DNA of 64,000 bases from Bacillota bacterium (GCA_023398575.1 JAEWSC010000016.1:43219-107218); one strand, 5' to 3'; counted from the first letter of the stretch, positions 8,664 through 17,704 are shown. The notes: generated by a model not told the origin, from the sequence alone. Program-made: numbers and translations.

Positions 8664-9518
8664 ATGAACGCAGTGCAAGTGATGCCCAAAAGAAAAAAGC
8701 CCCTTCGCGCAAGCCGAGTGGTCATATTCCTCTTTTGCCTGCTGGTTGGCTTTTTAATGGTTGTGCCCTTTGTGTGGATGCTCAGTGCCTCCTTCAAACT
8801 AAACACCGAGATTTTTGAAACGCCTACCAGGTGGATTCCGGAAGTCTTCCGTACGGTAAACTTTGAGAAGGTATGGAATGACATTCCCTTCCCTCAATAC
8901 TTTTTCAATACGGCCAAGCTGGCGGTATGCATTACATTAATGCAGCTTATGACCTGCTCACTGGCCGCCTATTCCTTTACGAAATTGCACTATCCCGGCC
9001 GCGACAAGCTGTTTGTGGCCTATCTGGCCACCATGATGGTGCCATGGCATGCTATTATGATCCCGCAGTTTATCATCGTCAAGAGCCTTGGTCTTTTTAA
9101 TTCGCATCTGGCCTTGATTCTTTTGCAGGCATTCAGCGCCTTCGGTGTGTTTTTGCTCAGACAGAATATGCTTTCCATCCCCGATAGCTTAAGTGAGGCG
9201 GCGAAAATTGATGGCTGCGGCTGGTTCCGCACCTATCTGACCATCATCCTGCCGCTGACGAAAACGGGATTGATCACACTGGCGGTGCTCACCTTCAATA
9301 CGGTTTGGAACGATTACATGGGGCCGATGATCTATTTGGACAGCGACAAGCTGTACACCATTCAAATTGGCCTGGCCACCTTCAAGCAGCAGTTCAGCGC
9401 AGACTATGGGGCGATCATGGCCGGCACGGTCAGTTCCATTATTCCGGTGATCGTGCTGTACGCTGTGGGTCAAAAGCATATTGTGGAAGGCGTTGCCTTC
9501 GCTGGTGTAAAAGGATAA
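8664..9518 (+). CDS. ABC sugar transporter permease (MalG/UgpE type)
   Basis: ATG 8664 lies eight bases behind AAAGGGGG; a TTG one codon earlier is less well spaced. The 284-residue protein has six membrane segments and the MalG-type EAA loop (LSEAAKIDGCGWFRTYLTIILP, near residue 175). It ends, as the family does, with a short hydrophobic tail (QKHIVEGVAFAGVKG). It forms the second half of the importer with the product of 7718. The GH5 gene follows 30 bases later in the same transcript. Confidence 0.93.
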   Translation: MNAVQVMPKRKKPLRASRVVIFLFCLLVGFLMVVPFVWMLSASFKLNTEIFETPTRWIPEVFRTVNFEKVWNDIPFPQYFFNTAKLAVCITLMQLMTCSLAAYSFTKLHYPGRDKLFVAYLATMMVPWHAIMIPQFIIVKSLGLFNSHLALILLQAFSAFGVFLLRQNMLSIPDSLSEAAKIDGCGWFRTYLTIILPLTKTGLITLAVLTFNTVWNDYMGPMIYLDSDKLYTIQIGLATFKQQFSADYGAIMAGTVSSIIPVIVLYAVGQKHIVEGVAFAGVKG

Positions 9519-9548
9519 CAATGATGCGTTAGAGTGGGGGACAGTTGG

Positions 9549-10862
9549 GTGAAGAGCTTTGTACGTGTTCAGGGCAGCCGGCTGATGGCAGACGGCGAGC
9601 CTTTGGTGCTTCGAGGGCTAGGCGTAGGTTCCTGGTTGAACCTGGAGCATTTTATGATAGGCGTGCCAGGCTGGGACGGGCAGCTGCGCCAATGTCTCGA
9701 TGCTCATTGTCCTCAATTCATGGAGAGATTCACAGAAGCGTTTTTTACCATGGAGGATGCTTTATACATCAAATCCTTGGGGCTTAACTTCATACGCGTG
9801 CCCATCAATCATCACCTGTTCTGGGACGATGAAACAGATACGAGGCAGGAATATGGATTCAAACAAATAAAAAGACTGGCGGATATCTGCGAGGAAAGCG
9901 GCCTGTATTTCCTTCCGGACCTGCATACCTCGCCTGGCGGCCAGAATCCCGACTGGCACAGCGAAAGCCGCACTGGCAGCGCCCAGTTTTGGGCGTTCAA
10001 GGCTTTGCGAAACAGGGCCGTGGAAGTATGGAGGGATATTGCATTTGTTTTAAAGGACAGCCCGGCCTTGCTGGGGTATGACCTGCTCAATGAGCCGGTG
10101 CTGCCGAAGGGGCACATTGATCTGCTGAATGAATTTTATCATGACGCTGCCGCTGCCATCCGTACAGTGGACAAGCAGCATATTCTCTTTTTGGAAGGCG
10201 ACCGCTTTTCCATGGACTTTTCAAAGATCCGGCCGCTAAACGAGGATCAATGGGCGTATGCCTATCATTTTTATCCCGGGGTGTGGGATGAAAAGCTGCT
10301 GGATCCCAGCATGGGGGAAGAGGCGCGTCAAGCCGCCTTTATCGCTGCCCTGGAAGAAATCTTGCATTCCATGGGGGATTACCATGGGCCGCTTTTGTGC
10401 GGTGAAATGGGTTATGAGCTAAGCTGTCTGGACGCGGAATTCGGCGTGCGCTTGACAGAAACCACGATTCATGCGATAGAAGCACATCAAAGCGCCTGGT
10501 GCTTGTGGTGCTACAAGGACGCCCGGTTTATGGGCTTGGTTTACCCGACGGACAACAGCGGCTGGATGAAGCTGGTGAAGGATGTCCGGGTGTTGTGGGA
10601 TCATCATCGGGCATCAGCACTTGGGATGGAGGCGGTGGGGACCATTGAAAAATTGTGTCCCTTTTCTCTTACGCCCGAGGAAAAATACAGTATGCAATTT
10701 ATGATCCGCGCAATCGTTGCTCAAAGTGACATCCGGCACATCCTTGTGCCGGCATTGATGAAGCTATCACAAGAAACAAGAAATTCGCTGGCCGATGATT
10801 TCGCTTTTAACGAATGTGAAAGAAATCTGGGCTTGGAAACACTTCTGAAAAATATGTGCTGA
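9549..10862 (+). CDS. Glycoside hydrolase family 5 enzyme, intracellular
   Basis: I prefer GTG 9549, eight bases after a GGGGG site; GTG 9534 overlaps the site. The 437-residue product has no signal peptide. The N-terminal 330 residues are a GH5 (beta/alpha)8 barrel of the exo-glucanase-like type: LVLRGLGVGSWLNLE, RVPINHH, PDLHTSPGGQN, the acid/base glutamate in YDLLNEPV and the nucleophile glutamate in LLCGEMGY. The last 100 or so residues are not recognised. It is the fourth gene of the uptake operon, so it probably cleaves imported beta-linked oligosaccharides in the cytoplasm. The exact bond (beta-glucan, mannan or xyloglucan) cannot be decided. Confidence 0.85.
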   Translation: MKSFVRVQGSRLMADGEPLVLRGLGVGSWLNLEHFMIGVPGWDGQLRQCLDAHCPQFMERFTEAFFTMEDALYIKSLGLNFIRVPINHHLFWDDETDTRQEYGFKQIKRLADICEESGLYFLPDLHTSPGGQNPDWHSESRTGSAQFWAFKALRNRAVEVWRDIAFVLKDSPALLGYDLLNEPVLPKGHIDLLNEFYHDAAAAIRTVDKQHILFLEGDRFSMDFSKIRPLNEDQWAYAYHFYPGVWDEKLLDPSMGEEARQAAFIAALEEILHSMGDYHGPLLCGEMGYELSCLDAEFGVRLTETTIHAIEAHQSAWCLWCYKDARFMGLVYPTDNSGWMKLVKDVRVLWDHHRASALGMEAVGTIEKLCPFSLTPEEKYSMQFMIRAIVAQSDIRHILVPALMKLSQETRNSLADDFAFNECERNLGLETLLKNMC

Positions 10863-10996
10863 GGTCGAAATGGATTGGGCCGGTACGCAGGTTGGGCCAA
10901 CTGTAGCCTTAAATTCTGTGCAGCGCATGATGGATATGATATAATAGTCGGAGAAGACATTTCCCCAATAGATTGCCTTGGAAAGGTTTGTGCGCC

Positions 10997-11845
10997 ATGC
11001 GGTACGAATGCATAAAGATATCTGTGGATTATCAAAAGGTTGGCGCCGTGCAGGATGGTTACCAGCCGGTTTTGCAAGCCATTTTACTGGAAAAAAGCCC
11101 CGAGCTTCCTTTGAACCATAAGCGGCCGGCCGTCATCATCTGCCCGGGCGGCGGTTATTCCTTCCGTTCTGATAGGGAAGGGGAGTCTATCGCCATGCGC
11201 TTTTTGGCTGCCGGCATGCATGCTTTTGTTTTGCAGTACAGCGTAGCTCCCTCGCGATTCCCCAGCGCCGTGCTGGAATTGGCGGCGGCGGTGAAGCTGG
11301 TGCGCGAAAACGCGGAAAGCTTTGGTGTCTTAAATGACCAAATATATATCGCAGGCTTTTCTGCCGGCGGGCATTTGTGTGCCACCTTGGGCACGCTGTG
11401 GAATGAGCCAGTGTTTGAAAAGGCGCTGGGCGGCGAAAGTCAAGACTGGCGGCCAGATGGCATGATTTTAAGCTATCCGGTGATCACCATGGGGGAATAT
11501 ACCCATCAAGGTTCAAGAAATTGCCTGTTGGGGGCAGATGCTGCTCCAGAAATGATTAATGCTCTTTCGCTGGAAAACAGGGTAAGCCTCAGTACGGTAC
11601 CAACCTTTTTATGGCATACGTATGAGGACGGCGCTGTACCAGCCGAGAATTCCCTGATGTTTGCTTTGGCACTTAAGCGGGCTGGTGTGCCTTTTGAGTT
11701 GCACGTGTATGAAAAAGGCGGCCATGGTCTCTCGCTATGCGATGTGACAACAGCCCAGGGCAGTGAGCATATACTCCCTGATAATGCTGGCTGGATGGAG
11801 CAGGCCATCCGCTGGATCAGGCGCAAAGCGAATACAAACGGATGA
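10997..11845 (+). CDS. Alpha/beta hydrolase, acetyl-esterase/lipase type
   Basis: ATG 10997 follows GAAAGG; the product has 282 residues without a signal peptide. It is an alpha/beta-hydrolase of the BD-FAE/acetylesterase kind. The oxyanion region is VIICPGGGYSFRSDREGE near 47-64. The nucleophile elbow is IAGFSAGGH with Ser at about 119. A late EDGAVPAENSLMFALAL block would hold the acid, and the histidine is in YEKGGHGLSL. In plant-polysaccharide loci such enzymes remove acetyl groups from xylan or mannan oligosaccharides. A TATAAT at 10940-10945 suggests its own promoter, though no clear -35 is seen. Confidence 0.85.
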   Translation: MRYECIKISVDYQKVGAVQDGYQPVLQAILLEKSPELPLNHKRPAVIICPGGGYSFRSDREGESIAMRFLAAGMHAFVLQYSVAPSRFPSAVLELAAAVKLVRENAESFGVLNDQIYIAGFSAGGHLCATLGTLWNEPVFEKALGGESQDWRPDGMILSYPVITMGEYTHQGSRNCLLGADAAPEMINALSLENRVSLSTVPTFLWHTYEDGAVPAENSLMFALALKRAGVPFELHVYEKGGHGLSLCDVTTAQGSEHILPDNAGWMEQAIRWIRRKANTNG

Positions 11846-11862
11846 TGTAATCAGTAAAAAAG

Positions 11863-11897
11863 AAAAGCGCTGCGGCAGTGAGCCAAAGCTCTTTTTT
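11863..11897. terminator. Bidirectional terminator between convergent genes
   Basis: AAAAGCGCT and AGCTCTTTT arms (one mismatch) enclose a 15-base loop, with A-rich sequence before and T-rich sequence after. It serves the esterase gene (plus) and the LacI-type gene (minus). Confidence 0.6.
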
Positions 11898-11935
11898 CGA
11901 TGAGTGCATAAATTATTGAATGCGGTAAGAAACAA

Positions 11936-12946
11936 TCAGACAGCCAGGTTCTTGACTGTCGTTCCCTCATGCAATTGTGTACTGAGCATTATCACCTGCG
12001 GCGGCGCCTTCTCATCACCAAGCAGCGTCAATAACTGCCGTGCCACACATTCGCTGATAGCCGCCAATGGCTGCTTGACCAGCGTCAGGTGAGGATAGAT
12101 GGCATCGAACAAATCCAGCTTGTCAAAGCCGATAAAGCTCAAATCACCTGGGATGCTGACTTGTGCTTCGTTCAAGGCGATAATGGCCCCCAGTGTCATG
12201 TAATAGTTGGTGACAAAAACGGCCGTGGGGCGCACTTGCATGGCGAGCAACCTTTTCATGGCGGTATAGCCGCCCTCCATGGTATAGTCCGTGTACTGTA
12301 TCCAGTCTTCACACGGTGGGATAGCATGCTCTCTCAAGGCATTCAGATATCCTTCCCGGCGCTTTTGGGCCGTATAGACTTCCGGTCCGCCCAGGATCAA
12401 GCCGATGGCTTGATGCCCGCTTTCCACCAATAATTGCGTCGCCTTTTCGCCGGCGTCCACGTTATCTACGATTACTGCGCTTACCTTGCCGGTCAGCGGC
12501 TTTAAAACGCGGTCCACTAGCACGACAGGTATACCCGCGTCGATGGCTGGTGCAAGGTGCGCTCCGCTCATGTCAGTGGGCATATTGATCAGGCCATCGA
12601 CACGCTTATTGATCAAAAAAGAAACAGCATCCAGCTCGCGCTTGGGGTCAGAGCGGCAGTCGCATACGATCACCGCGTAATTTTGTTTGCGGAGCATGTC
12701 CTCCACAGCTGTGATGATGCTGGTGCAAAAAGCATTGCCAAGCTCTGGAATGACGACGCCAATGGTGCGGCTTTGGCTTGTTTTCAGCCCTCTTGCAAAC
12801 TCGTTGGGCACAAAATGCAGCTCCCGAACGGCTTCTTCAATAAGCTTCTTATTCTTGGGCCTGACTTTCCCGCCGTTCATGAATTTGGATATGGTGGCCA
12901 GCCCAAGGCCTGTCCGCTTGGCGATATCCTTCATTGTAGCAGCCAT
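11936..12946 (-). CDS. LacI-family transcriptional regulator
   Basis: I place the start at ATG 12946, seven bases after AGGAGG, giving 336 residues; a longer in-frame version has no site. Residues 1-50 are a LacI-type helix-turn-helix with hinge (MKDIAKRTGLGLATISKFMN). Residues 60-336 are the periplasmic-binding-protein-like sensor domain (TIGVVIPELGNAFCTSIITA; GLILGGPEVYTAQKRREGYL; DLSFIGFDKLDLFDAIYPHL). It probably represses sugar genes in this locus until a sugar binds. It lies between the esterase and epimerase genes. Its operator is not identified. Confidence 0.93.
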   Translation of the reverse strand: MAATMKDIAKRTGLGLATISKFMNGGKVRPKNKKLIEEAVRELHFVPNEFARGLKTSQSRTIGVVIPELGNAFCTSIITAVEDMLRKQNYAVIVCDCRSDPKRELDAVSFLINKRVDGLINMPTDMSGAHLAPAIDAGIPVVLVDRVLKPLTGKVSAVIVDNVDAGEKATQLLVESGHQAIGLILGGPEVYTAQKRREGYLNALREHAIPPCEDWIQYTDYTMEGGYTAMKRLLAMQVRPTAVFVTNYYMTLGAIIALNEAQVSIPGDLSFIGFDKLDLFDAIYPHLTLVKQPLAAISECVARQLLTLLGDEKAPPQVIMLSTQLHEGTTVKNLAV

Positions 12947-12969
12947 TTTGCATCCTCCTGTTTGTTCAC

Positions 12970-12998
12970 AGTATATCAAACTAAATCTCAAAGAACAA
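12970..12998 (-). promoter_or_regulatory. Promoter of the LacI-type regulator
   Basis: Minus-strand TTGTTC (12998-12993) and TATACT (12975-12970) have 17-base spacing, close to the AGGAGG site. Confidence 0.55.
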
Positions 12999-13089
12999 CG
13001 GAAAGATATAAACGTTACGCTTTGAGGAGTCAGATGGTTGCGGCAGCAAACGCAGCCATGAGGCAGTAAGCATAACATAGAAAAATGGC

Positions 13090-13119
13090 TTGTACTTTAA
13101 TGTATAAAGGTGCTATGCT
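13090..13119 (+). promoter_or_regulatory. Possible promoter of the epimerase-GH39 pair
   Basis: TTGTAC (13090-13095) and TATGCT (13114-13119) have 18-base spacing. The leader to 13234 is about 110 bases with no other clear signal. Confidence 0.4.
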
Positions 13120-13233
13120 TGTACATGCTTCATGTGATATGCATCGTAGATGTCATGGGTTTCGATAAAAAAATACGATGTAAGGCAAGTCGTATATAGG
13201 ATTGGATAAGCCACATTAGCAGGAGGGGTAAAT

Positions 13234-14115
13234 ATGCAATTTTCGTTGAATGGTTATGGCGCCAGTGCAACAATCGATTCCACGGGCGGAGAACTGACCG
13301 GCTACCGGAAAAACGGTATAGAATATGTTTGGCAAGGTGATCCTGCGTATTGGGCAGGGCATGCGCCGATTTTGTTTCCTGTTGTCGGCGCGTTAAAAGA
13401 TGGGATTATCCGCATGGGCGGCGAAACGTACAATATACCAAAGCATGGCATCGCCCGCAAACGAGAATTCACACTGGAAGAAAAGCGGGAAGATAGTGCC
13501 GTGTTTTCACTCAGGCCCGATGCACAAAGCCTGATCATGTACCCATACCAATTTGTGCTGCATGTTACCCAACAGCTCACGGAAAATGGCTTTCATACCA
13601 CCTATGCGGTAACGAATGAGGATAAGCGGGACATGCCCTTTTGCATCGGCGGCCATCCGGCATTCCGCTGCCCCCTTCAACCTTACGAGAGCTTTGAAGA
13701 TTACCTATTGCTATTTGAAAAAAATGAAACAGTTCCCGCCCTGTATACCGACGGCGGCACGCTGTTAAGGCGGGATACGGCTGTGAATCTGGTGCGGGAT
13801 GGTAATCAGATACCGCTCCGTTATTCCGATTTTGACATGGATGCCTTCATCATGGATGGGCCTGCCTCCCGCGCTGTGTCCCTTTTGCACAAGGTGACAG
13901 GAAAGGGGTTGCGTTTTGCCTTTGACGGGTTCTCTGCCCTTGGCGTCTGGACACCGCCTAAGAAGCGTGCGCCGTTTATCTGCCTGGAGCCGTGGGCGGG
14001 GCTGCCGGCGCTGACGGATGAAACGGGGGAGTTTTTGGACAAGCCATATGTAATGGTGCTAAAGCCAGGCGAGACAAAGCAGTTTCAATACGCAATGGAA
14101 ATCATTGAGGGCTGA
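13234..14115 (+). CDS. Aldose-1-epimerase (galactose mutarotase)-like protein
   Basis: ATG 13234 follows AGGAGGGG; 293 residues. The sequence follows the YphB/Slr1438-type mutarotase branch: GAELTGYRKNGIEYVWQGDP-like N-terminus, ILFPVVGALKDG, the histidine in IPKHGIARKREF, the conserved FCIGGHPAFRCPL block (catalytic His and substrate contacts) near 145-157, and a C-terminal FICLEPWAGLPALTDE block with the likely catalytic glutamate. It interconverts sugar anomers in the cytoplasm. It is translated directly before the GH39 gene and may prepare released sugar for kinases or isomerases. Confidence 0.88.
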   Translation: MQFSLNGYGASATIDSTGGELTGYRKNGIEYVWQGDPAYWAGHAPILFPVVGALKDGIIRMGGETYNIPKHGIARKREFTLEEKREDSAVFSLRPDAQSLIMYPYQFVLHVTQQLTENGFHTTYAVTNEDKRDMPFCIGGHPAFRCPLQPYESFEDYLLLFEKNETVPALYTDGGTLLRRDTAVNLVRDGNQIPLRYSDFDMDAFIMDGPASRAVSLLHKVTGKGLRFAFDGFSALGVWTPPKKRAPFICLEPWAGLPALTDETGEFLDKPYVMVLKPGETKQFQYAMEIIEG

Positions 14116-14150
14116 TGCGCACAAAAATATCGTCTGTATGGAGGAACACT

Positions 14151-15647
14151 ATGAGCACCCGTACATCTTATCGCATTTTACATGGTGACCGGGCTGTTTT
14201 TAACAATTATACACGGTATTGCGTTGGCACGGGCAGGATGGGCCTTGCATTGCATAAGGAATATCTGGACCAGCTGGCGTATGTGCAAAGCGAAGTAGGT
14301 TTTTCTCATATACGCGGTCATGGACTTTTCTGTGATGACATGGCCATTTACCATGAGCAGCCGGATGGCACAGTGGTATATAATTTCACTTATCTGGACC
14401 GGGTTTTCGACAGCTATCTTGCCCTCAATATCCGCCCGTTTGTTGAGCTTGGCTTTATGCCTTATGCGTTGGCTAGCGGAACACAAACCATATTTTACTG
14501 GAAGGGCAATACGACACCGCCCAAGGATCATGAAAAATGGGCAGAATTAATTCGCGCGCTTATCCGCCATCTTATCAATCGCTATGGTGTGCATGAGGTG
14601 GCGGCCTGGCCTGTGGAAGTATGGAACGAGCCCAACTTGCCAGGGTTCTGGGAAAAGGCGGACAAGGATGCCTATTTCCGCCTGTATGCTGTCAGCGCAC
14701 AGGCAGTGAAGAGCGTACTGCCGCAAATGCGAGTAGGCGGTCCGGCCATCTGCGGCGGTGAAGGATCTCTTGGCTGGATACAAGACTTTCTCTTGTTTTG
14801 CAAAGAGAATACGCTTCCTCTGGATTTTGTAACCCGGCATCTGTACTTGGGCCAGCAGCCAGAAAAGCGCGGGCAGTATCTATATCACGAGATGAACACG
14901 CCGGAGACGATGCGCAAAGAAGCGCAGGATACGCGGGATATCATTGATAGCTTTCCTGAGTACCGCGGTATGGAGTTGCACATAACGGAATTCAATACTT
15001 CCTATCATCCCTTCTGTCCCACCCATGATACCAACTACAATGCCGCCTTGATTGCGGCGGTGCTTGCAGGCCTGGGGGACACTTGCGCATCCTATTCATA
15101 CTGGACCTTCGGTGATGTGTTTGAAGAACAGGGCGTGCCGGACAGGCCTTTCCATGGTGGCTTCGGTATGGTAGCGAATTGGATGATTCCCAAACCCACA
15201 CTATGGACGTTCCAGTTCTTTGCACGTTTGCATGGAACCCCCGTGCTAAAGGGCGAGGATTGTGTTCTGCTGAGAGAAGAAGATGGTTCATACTGCGGAG
15301 TATTCTGGAATCTTTGCCAAGAAACGCGGGAAAAGCGGACGGTGGAATGCTCGCTGCCCGCTGGGGATGGAGAATGGGTGATCGTGACGCGTGTTGTGGA
15401 TGAGGAAGGCTGCAACCCGCTGAAAATGTGGCATGACCTGGGGGAACATGCCTCAATAAACCGTGAGGAGATTGCCCTTATTCGTGATTCCGCCCGCCCT
15501 GTTGCATCAAGCCGTACAATTCAGGCCGAGGGTGGTTGGGTTACAATTAGCATGGACTTGAAGGAAAATGCGGTGGTGTGGATGGAGCTAAAAAAGGTAA
15601 AGCGTGATGAAAGCTTTGGTTATGAGTATCCTGCTTGTCCCAGATAA
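14151..15647 (+). CDS. Glycoside hydrolase family 39, beta-xylosidase-like
   Basis: ATG 14151 stands six bases after GGAGG; an in-frame ATG at 14115 has no site. The 498-residue product has no signal peptide. It is a GH39 barrel: FSHIRGHGLFCDDM, RPFVELGFMPYALASG, the acid/base glutamate in VEVWNEPNLPGFWEKAD near residue 165, and the nucleophile glutamate in LHITEFNTSY near residue 285, then a beta-sandwich tail. GH39 bacterial enzymes mostly release xylose from xylo-oligosaccharides. With the esterase and uptake system this points to intracellular use of plant-wall oligosaccharides. No terminator is obvious behind it. Confidence 0.88.
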   Translation: MSTRTSYRILHGDRAVFNNYTRYCVGTGRMGLALHKEYLDQLAYVQSEVGFSHIRGHGLFCDDMAIYHEQPDGTVVYNFTYLDRVFDSYLALNIRPFVELGFMPYALASGTQTIFYWKGNTTPPKDHEKWAELIRALIRHLINRYGVHEVAAWPVEVWNEPNLPGFWEKADKDAYFRLYAVSAQAVKSVLPQMRVGGPAICGGEGSLGWIQDFLLFCKENTLPLDFVTRHLYLGQQPEKRGQYLYHEMNTPETMRKEAQDTRDIIDSFPEYRGMELHITEFNTSYHPFCPTHDTNYNAALIAAVLAGLGDTCASYSYWTFGDVFEEQGVPDRPFHGGFGMVANWMIPKPTLWTFQFFARLHGTPVLKGEDCVLLREEDGSYCGVFWNLCQETREKRTVECSLPAGDGEWVIVTRVVDEEGCNPLKMWHDLGEHASINREEIALIRDSARPVASSRTIQAEGGWVTISMDLKENAVVWMELKKVKRDESFGYEYPACPR

Positions 15648-16027
15648 AAAGCCAGTTGGCCATTTGCAGAAAAACAAGTGTTGATACGATGGCAAGCATC
15701 ATCGCAAGGCTCAAGGATATTTGTGTGCATCATGCTTTAACCCCCTGATATACATTTCCTCCAGTATCGATTTCGAACGAAATTTTTAGCTAGTCGTCGT
15801 CAGCTGCAAAAGGAACGAAGGAAAGGCGATGATATGCTGCTGCTCTAAAAAGTGATATGACAAGGTCTATTTGGTCTGCCATGACAATAGTGCAAATTCT
15901 GAAAGACCAGCAGTAAGAGCGACTGCATTGACAGCAGCTAAGTTCGAATCCATGAAACCTTGTCTTAACAAACGAACACGATGAGTAAGTAGCGAAGGCA
16001 GCGATATACAATTGATCCAAGCGTATC

Positions 16028-16064
16028 GTAAAAGCGCATTGGCTTACCATCAATGCGTTTTTAC
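16028..16064. repeat. Long perfect-stem hairpin in a gene-free stretch
   Basis: GTAAAAGCGCATTG (16028-16041) pairs with CAATGCGTTTTTAC (16051-16064), 14 pairs with one G-T wobble and a nine-base loop. The 15648-16283 stretch around it has no convincing gene. The T-rich 3' arm could also terminate transcription on the plus strand. Confidence 0.55.
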
Positions 16065-16283
16065 CATATGTGGTGTATATGTAAGTTTTCAATGGAAAGT
16101 GACTGTGAATCGGGATAAGCCTGGGCAATGCCACTTTGCCCTTCACGCCGGACAGGTATGGATATGTTATGGAGCGTACGAAGCAAAAAGAGTGTAAATC
16201 GCATCGAGGCGTTCATTGAATCAATTATGTCATAAAAATGCTGTAAGGGGTTACTGATAGGATAGTCGCTTGTTTCGTGGCAT

Positions 16284-16318
16284 AAAAAAACCCGGGAACA
16301 CTCGGTTCTACGGGTTTC
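16284..16318 (-). terminator. Terminator of the tRNA-Ser pair
   Basis: On the minus strand AACCCG and GAAC arms pair with GTTC and CGGGTT around a five-base loop, followed by a T7 run. It lies just downstream of the tRNA-Ser(GCU) gene. Confidence 0.75.
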
Positions 16319-16322
16319 TATT

Positions 16323-16414
16323 TGGCGGAGAAGCCGGGATTTGAACCCGGGCGGCGCTTATCGCACCCTACTCCCTTAGCAGGGGAGCCCCTTCGGCCTC
16401 TTGGGTACTTCTCC
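16323..16414 (-). tRNA. tRNA-Ser(GCU)
   Basis: The minus strand folds as a class II tRNA: acceptor GGAGAAG paired with CTTCTCC, anticodon loop CTGCTAA with anticodon GCT, a long variable arm, T loop GGTTCAAAT, and an encoded CCA end. Length is 92 bases including CCA. Confidence 0.95.
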
Positions 16415-16452
16415 ATGTAGCCGGCAGACTATGTAACTTTTAGAGAAAATAA

Positions 16453-16541
16453 TGGCGGAGAGAGAGGGATTCGAACCCCCGGTGCCTTTCAGCATCACTG
16501 GTTTTCAAGACCAGCGCCATCAACCGCTCGGCCATCTCTCC
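16453..16541 (-). tRNA. tRNA-Ser(UGA)
   Basis: Class II tRNA on the minus strand: acceptor GGAGAGA paired with TCTCTCC, anticodon stem CTGGT/ACCAG with loop CTTGAAA (anticodon TGA), long variable arm, T loop GGTTCGAAT and encoded CCA. It is the upstream member of the pair. From 16542 to 16904 I see no gene or signal. Confidence 0.95.
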
Positions 16542-16904
16542 ATCTATAAAGAACCAGCGAAGGTTATTATATCAGGGTTTTGAGGTAAAGTCAACGCCAA
16601 AAGTGCACTTTTAGGGGATTCGGAGGGGTGGTTTGGGCTCTTGCGGGCGGTTTTGGGCAAAAAAGGTCTTTGGTAGCGCTGGTCCAGGGACATATGTGTG
16701 GGAAATTCTGGACGAAAAAAGCAGTGCTATCTTGATAAAACCAGTGCTATCTGGAGGATGGCTTTCGAGGTGGATGTCATTAGGATGTCAAGTTGACACC
16801 CGTCCAGCTGTACTAGCATCTGCCCTACAACCTCAATCCCATTGAAATGTTCTAGGGAAGTCAAGGGCATGTTTTCCGCATTATTTTCTTAATTGGATAT
16901 ATAT

Positions 16905-17498
16905 TTAGAAGGACTTCAGCGTTCCTTTGTTGCTTGCGATATCATAGACCCACTGGTCGCCTGTCGGGCTCACAAAAGGGCTGATTGCCGAAATCTCAAG
17001 TATCGTACGCTCCACAAAATCCGTGTGGTGGAGCTTGTAATTCTTCGCGAATATCTCGCAGCACTGTTTTAAATCTGCACCATCAGGCGGGTAGAGCGCC
17101 ATCGGGACCTCGCTCATGTCCAGCTTTCCCTTGGGATTTCCACCAGAAATAAGGTTAGCGCTGCCGTTTTGGGCTTTGCCCGCGATGAGGAAGCAAAAAG
17201 GCGACGGGACTTTCAAATTATCCAGAACCCCGATGCTCTGGATCTTTTGATAGGCGTCCCGTATGATTCTCGCCAAATCATCCGTTGTTAAAGTCTCCTT
17301 TTCGGCCAGATTGGCGACATCCATTTCCACCAGCTTTCCAAACACCGCGTTTCCAGCCGAGGCAAAGGCCAGCTGGCCGTTTATTACTACGACTTTCTTC
17401 ATGTTGTCGGATATCAGTTGGCCATTCTTTCCCGAGCCCCGCTTGTCGGCGGCGAGAGTAATTTTCATCTCTTCTTTTATAGCGAATATAACACTCAT
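16905..17498 (-). CDS. Proteasome/HslV-like Ntn-hydrolase with predicted Ser1 nucleophile
   Basis: ATG 17498 lies about six bases after GAGG and gives 197 residues. Removal of Met1 exposes serine (SVIFAIKEEM). Counting that serine as 1, the aspartate of LAAD is residue 17 and the second lysine of MKKVVVI near it falls at 33. This is the spacing of the Thr1-Asp17-Lys33 catalytic set of proteasome beta subunits and HslV. A glycine-alanine turn (FASAGNAVFG) follows, as in that fold. Family membership and triad are inferred from these spacings. It is alone, with its own promoter; no HslU-like ATPase is near. It could be a self-compartmentalising peptidase or an accessory defence protein. Confidence 0.65.
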   Translation of the reverse strand: MSVIFAIKEEMKITLAADKRGSGKNGQLISDNMKKVVVINGQLAFASAGNAVFGKLVEMDVANLAEKETLTTDDLARIIRDAYQKIQSIGVLDNLKVPSPFCFLIAGKAQNGSANLISGGNPKGKLDMSEVPMALYPPDGADLKQCCEIFAKNYKLHHTDFVERTILEISAISPFVSPTGDQWVYDIASNKGTLKSF

Positions 17499-17675
17499 GC
17501 TCAACCTCGTTCTGTTGCAGATTTCTCTGCCTTATAAATTCCTTTGTCTCGCTTAGACGCAAATCCCAATTCATTTGTAGAAGGGCGATATTTCACGTCT
17601 TTCAAGCCAGCTTCACAGAGAGGTGCCGTCGTTTTTCGATTCCGATGATCTCTGCCTCATGCCTGTAATAATTGC

Positions 17676-17704
17676 AGTATAAACTATTCAGTAAATTAAG
17701 TCAA
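17676..17704 (-). promoter_or_regulatory. Promoter of the Ntn-hydrolase gene
   Basis: Minus-strand TTGACT (17704-17699) and TATACT (17681-17676) have 17-base spacing. The leader to the ATG is about 170 bases and has no recognised structure. Confidence 0.6.

Noticed and set aside
7982..8884. Minus-strand frame of 300 codons opposite the permeases
   Set aside because: Antisense shadow of two well-supported permease genes; no ribosome site.
15790..16146. Possible minus-strand gene downstream of the GH39 gene
   Set aside because: No ribosome site, odd composition and it contains the 16028-16064 hairpin.
16323..16541. The tRNA-Ser genes as the prophage attachment site
   Set aside because: The prophage integrase is 13 kb away and no copy of a tRNA 3' end was seen at either prophage border.
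16633..16845. Possible small plus-strand gene between the tRNA and Ntn-hydrolase genes
   Set aside because: No ribosome site and low-complexity Gly/Trp composition; nothing recognised.
17278..17574. Minus-strand frame overlapping the Ntn-hydrolase start
   Set aside because: The first 30 codons look protein-like, but most of it overlaps the Ntn-hydrolase in another frame and no ribosome site was found.
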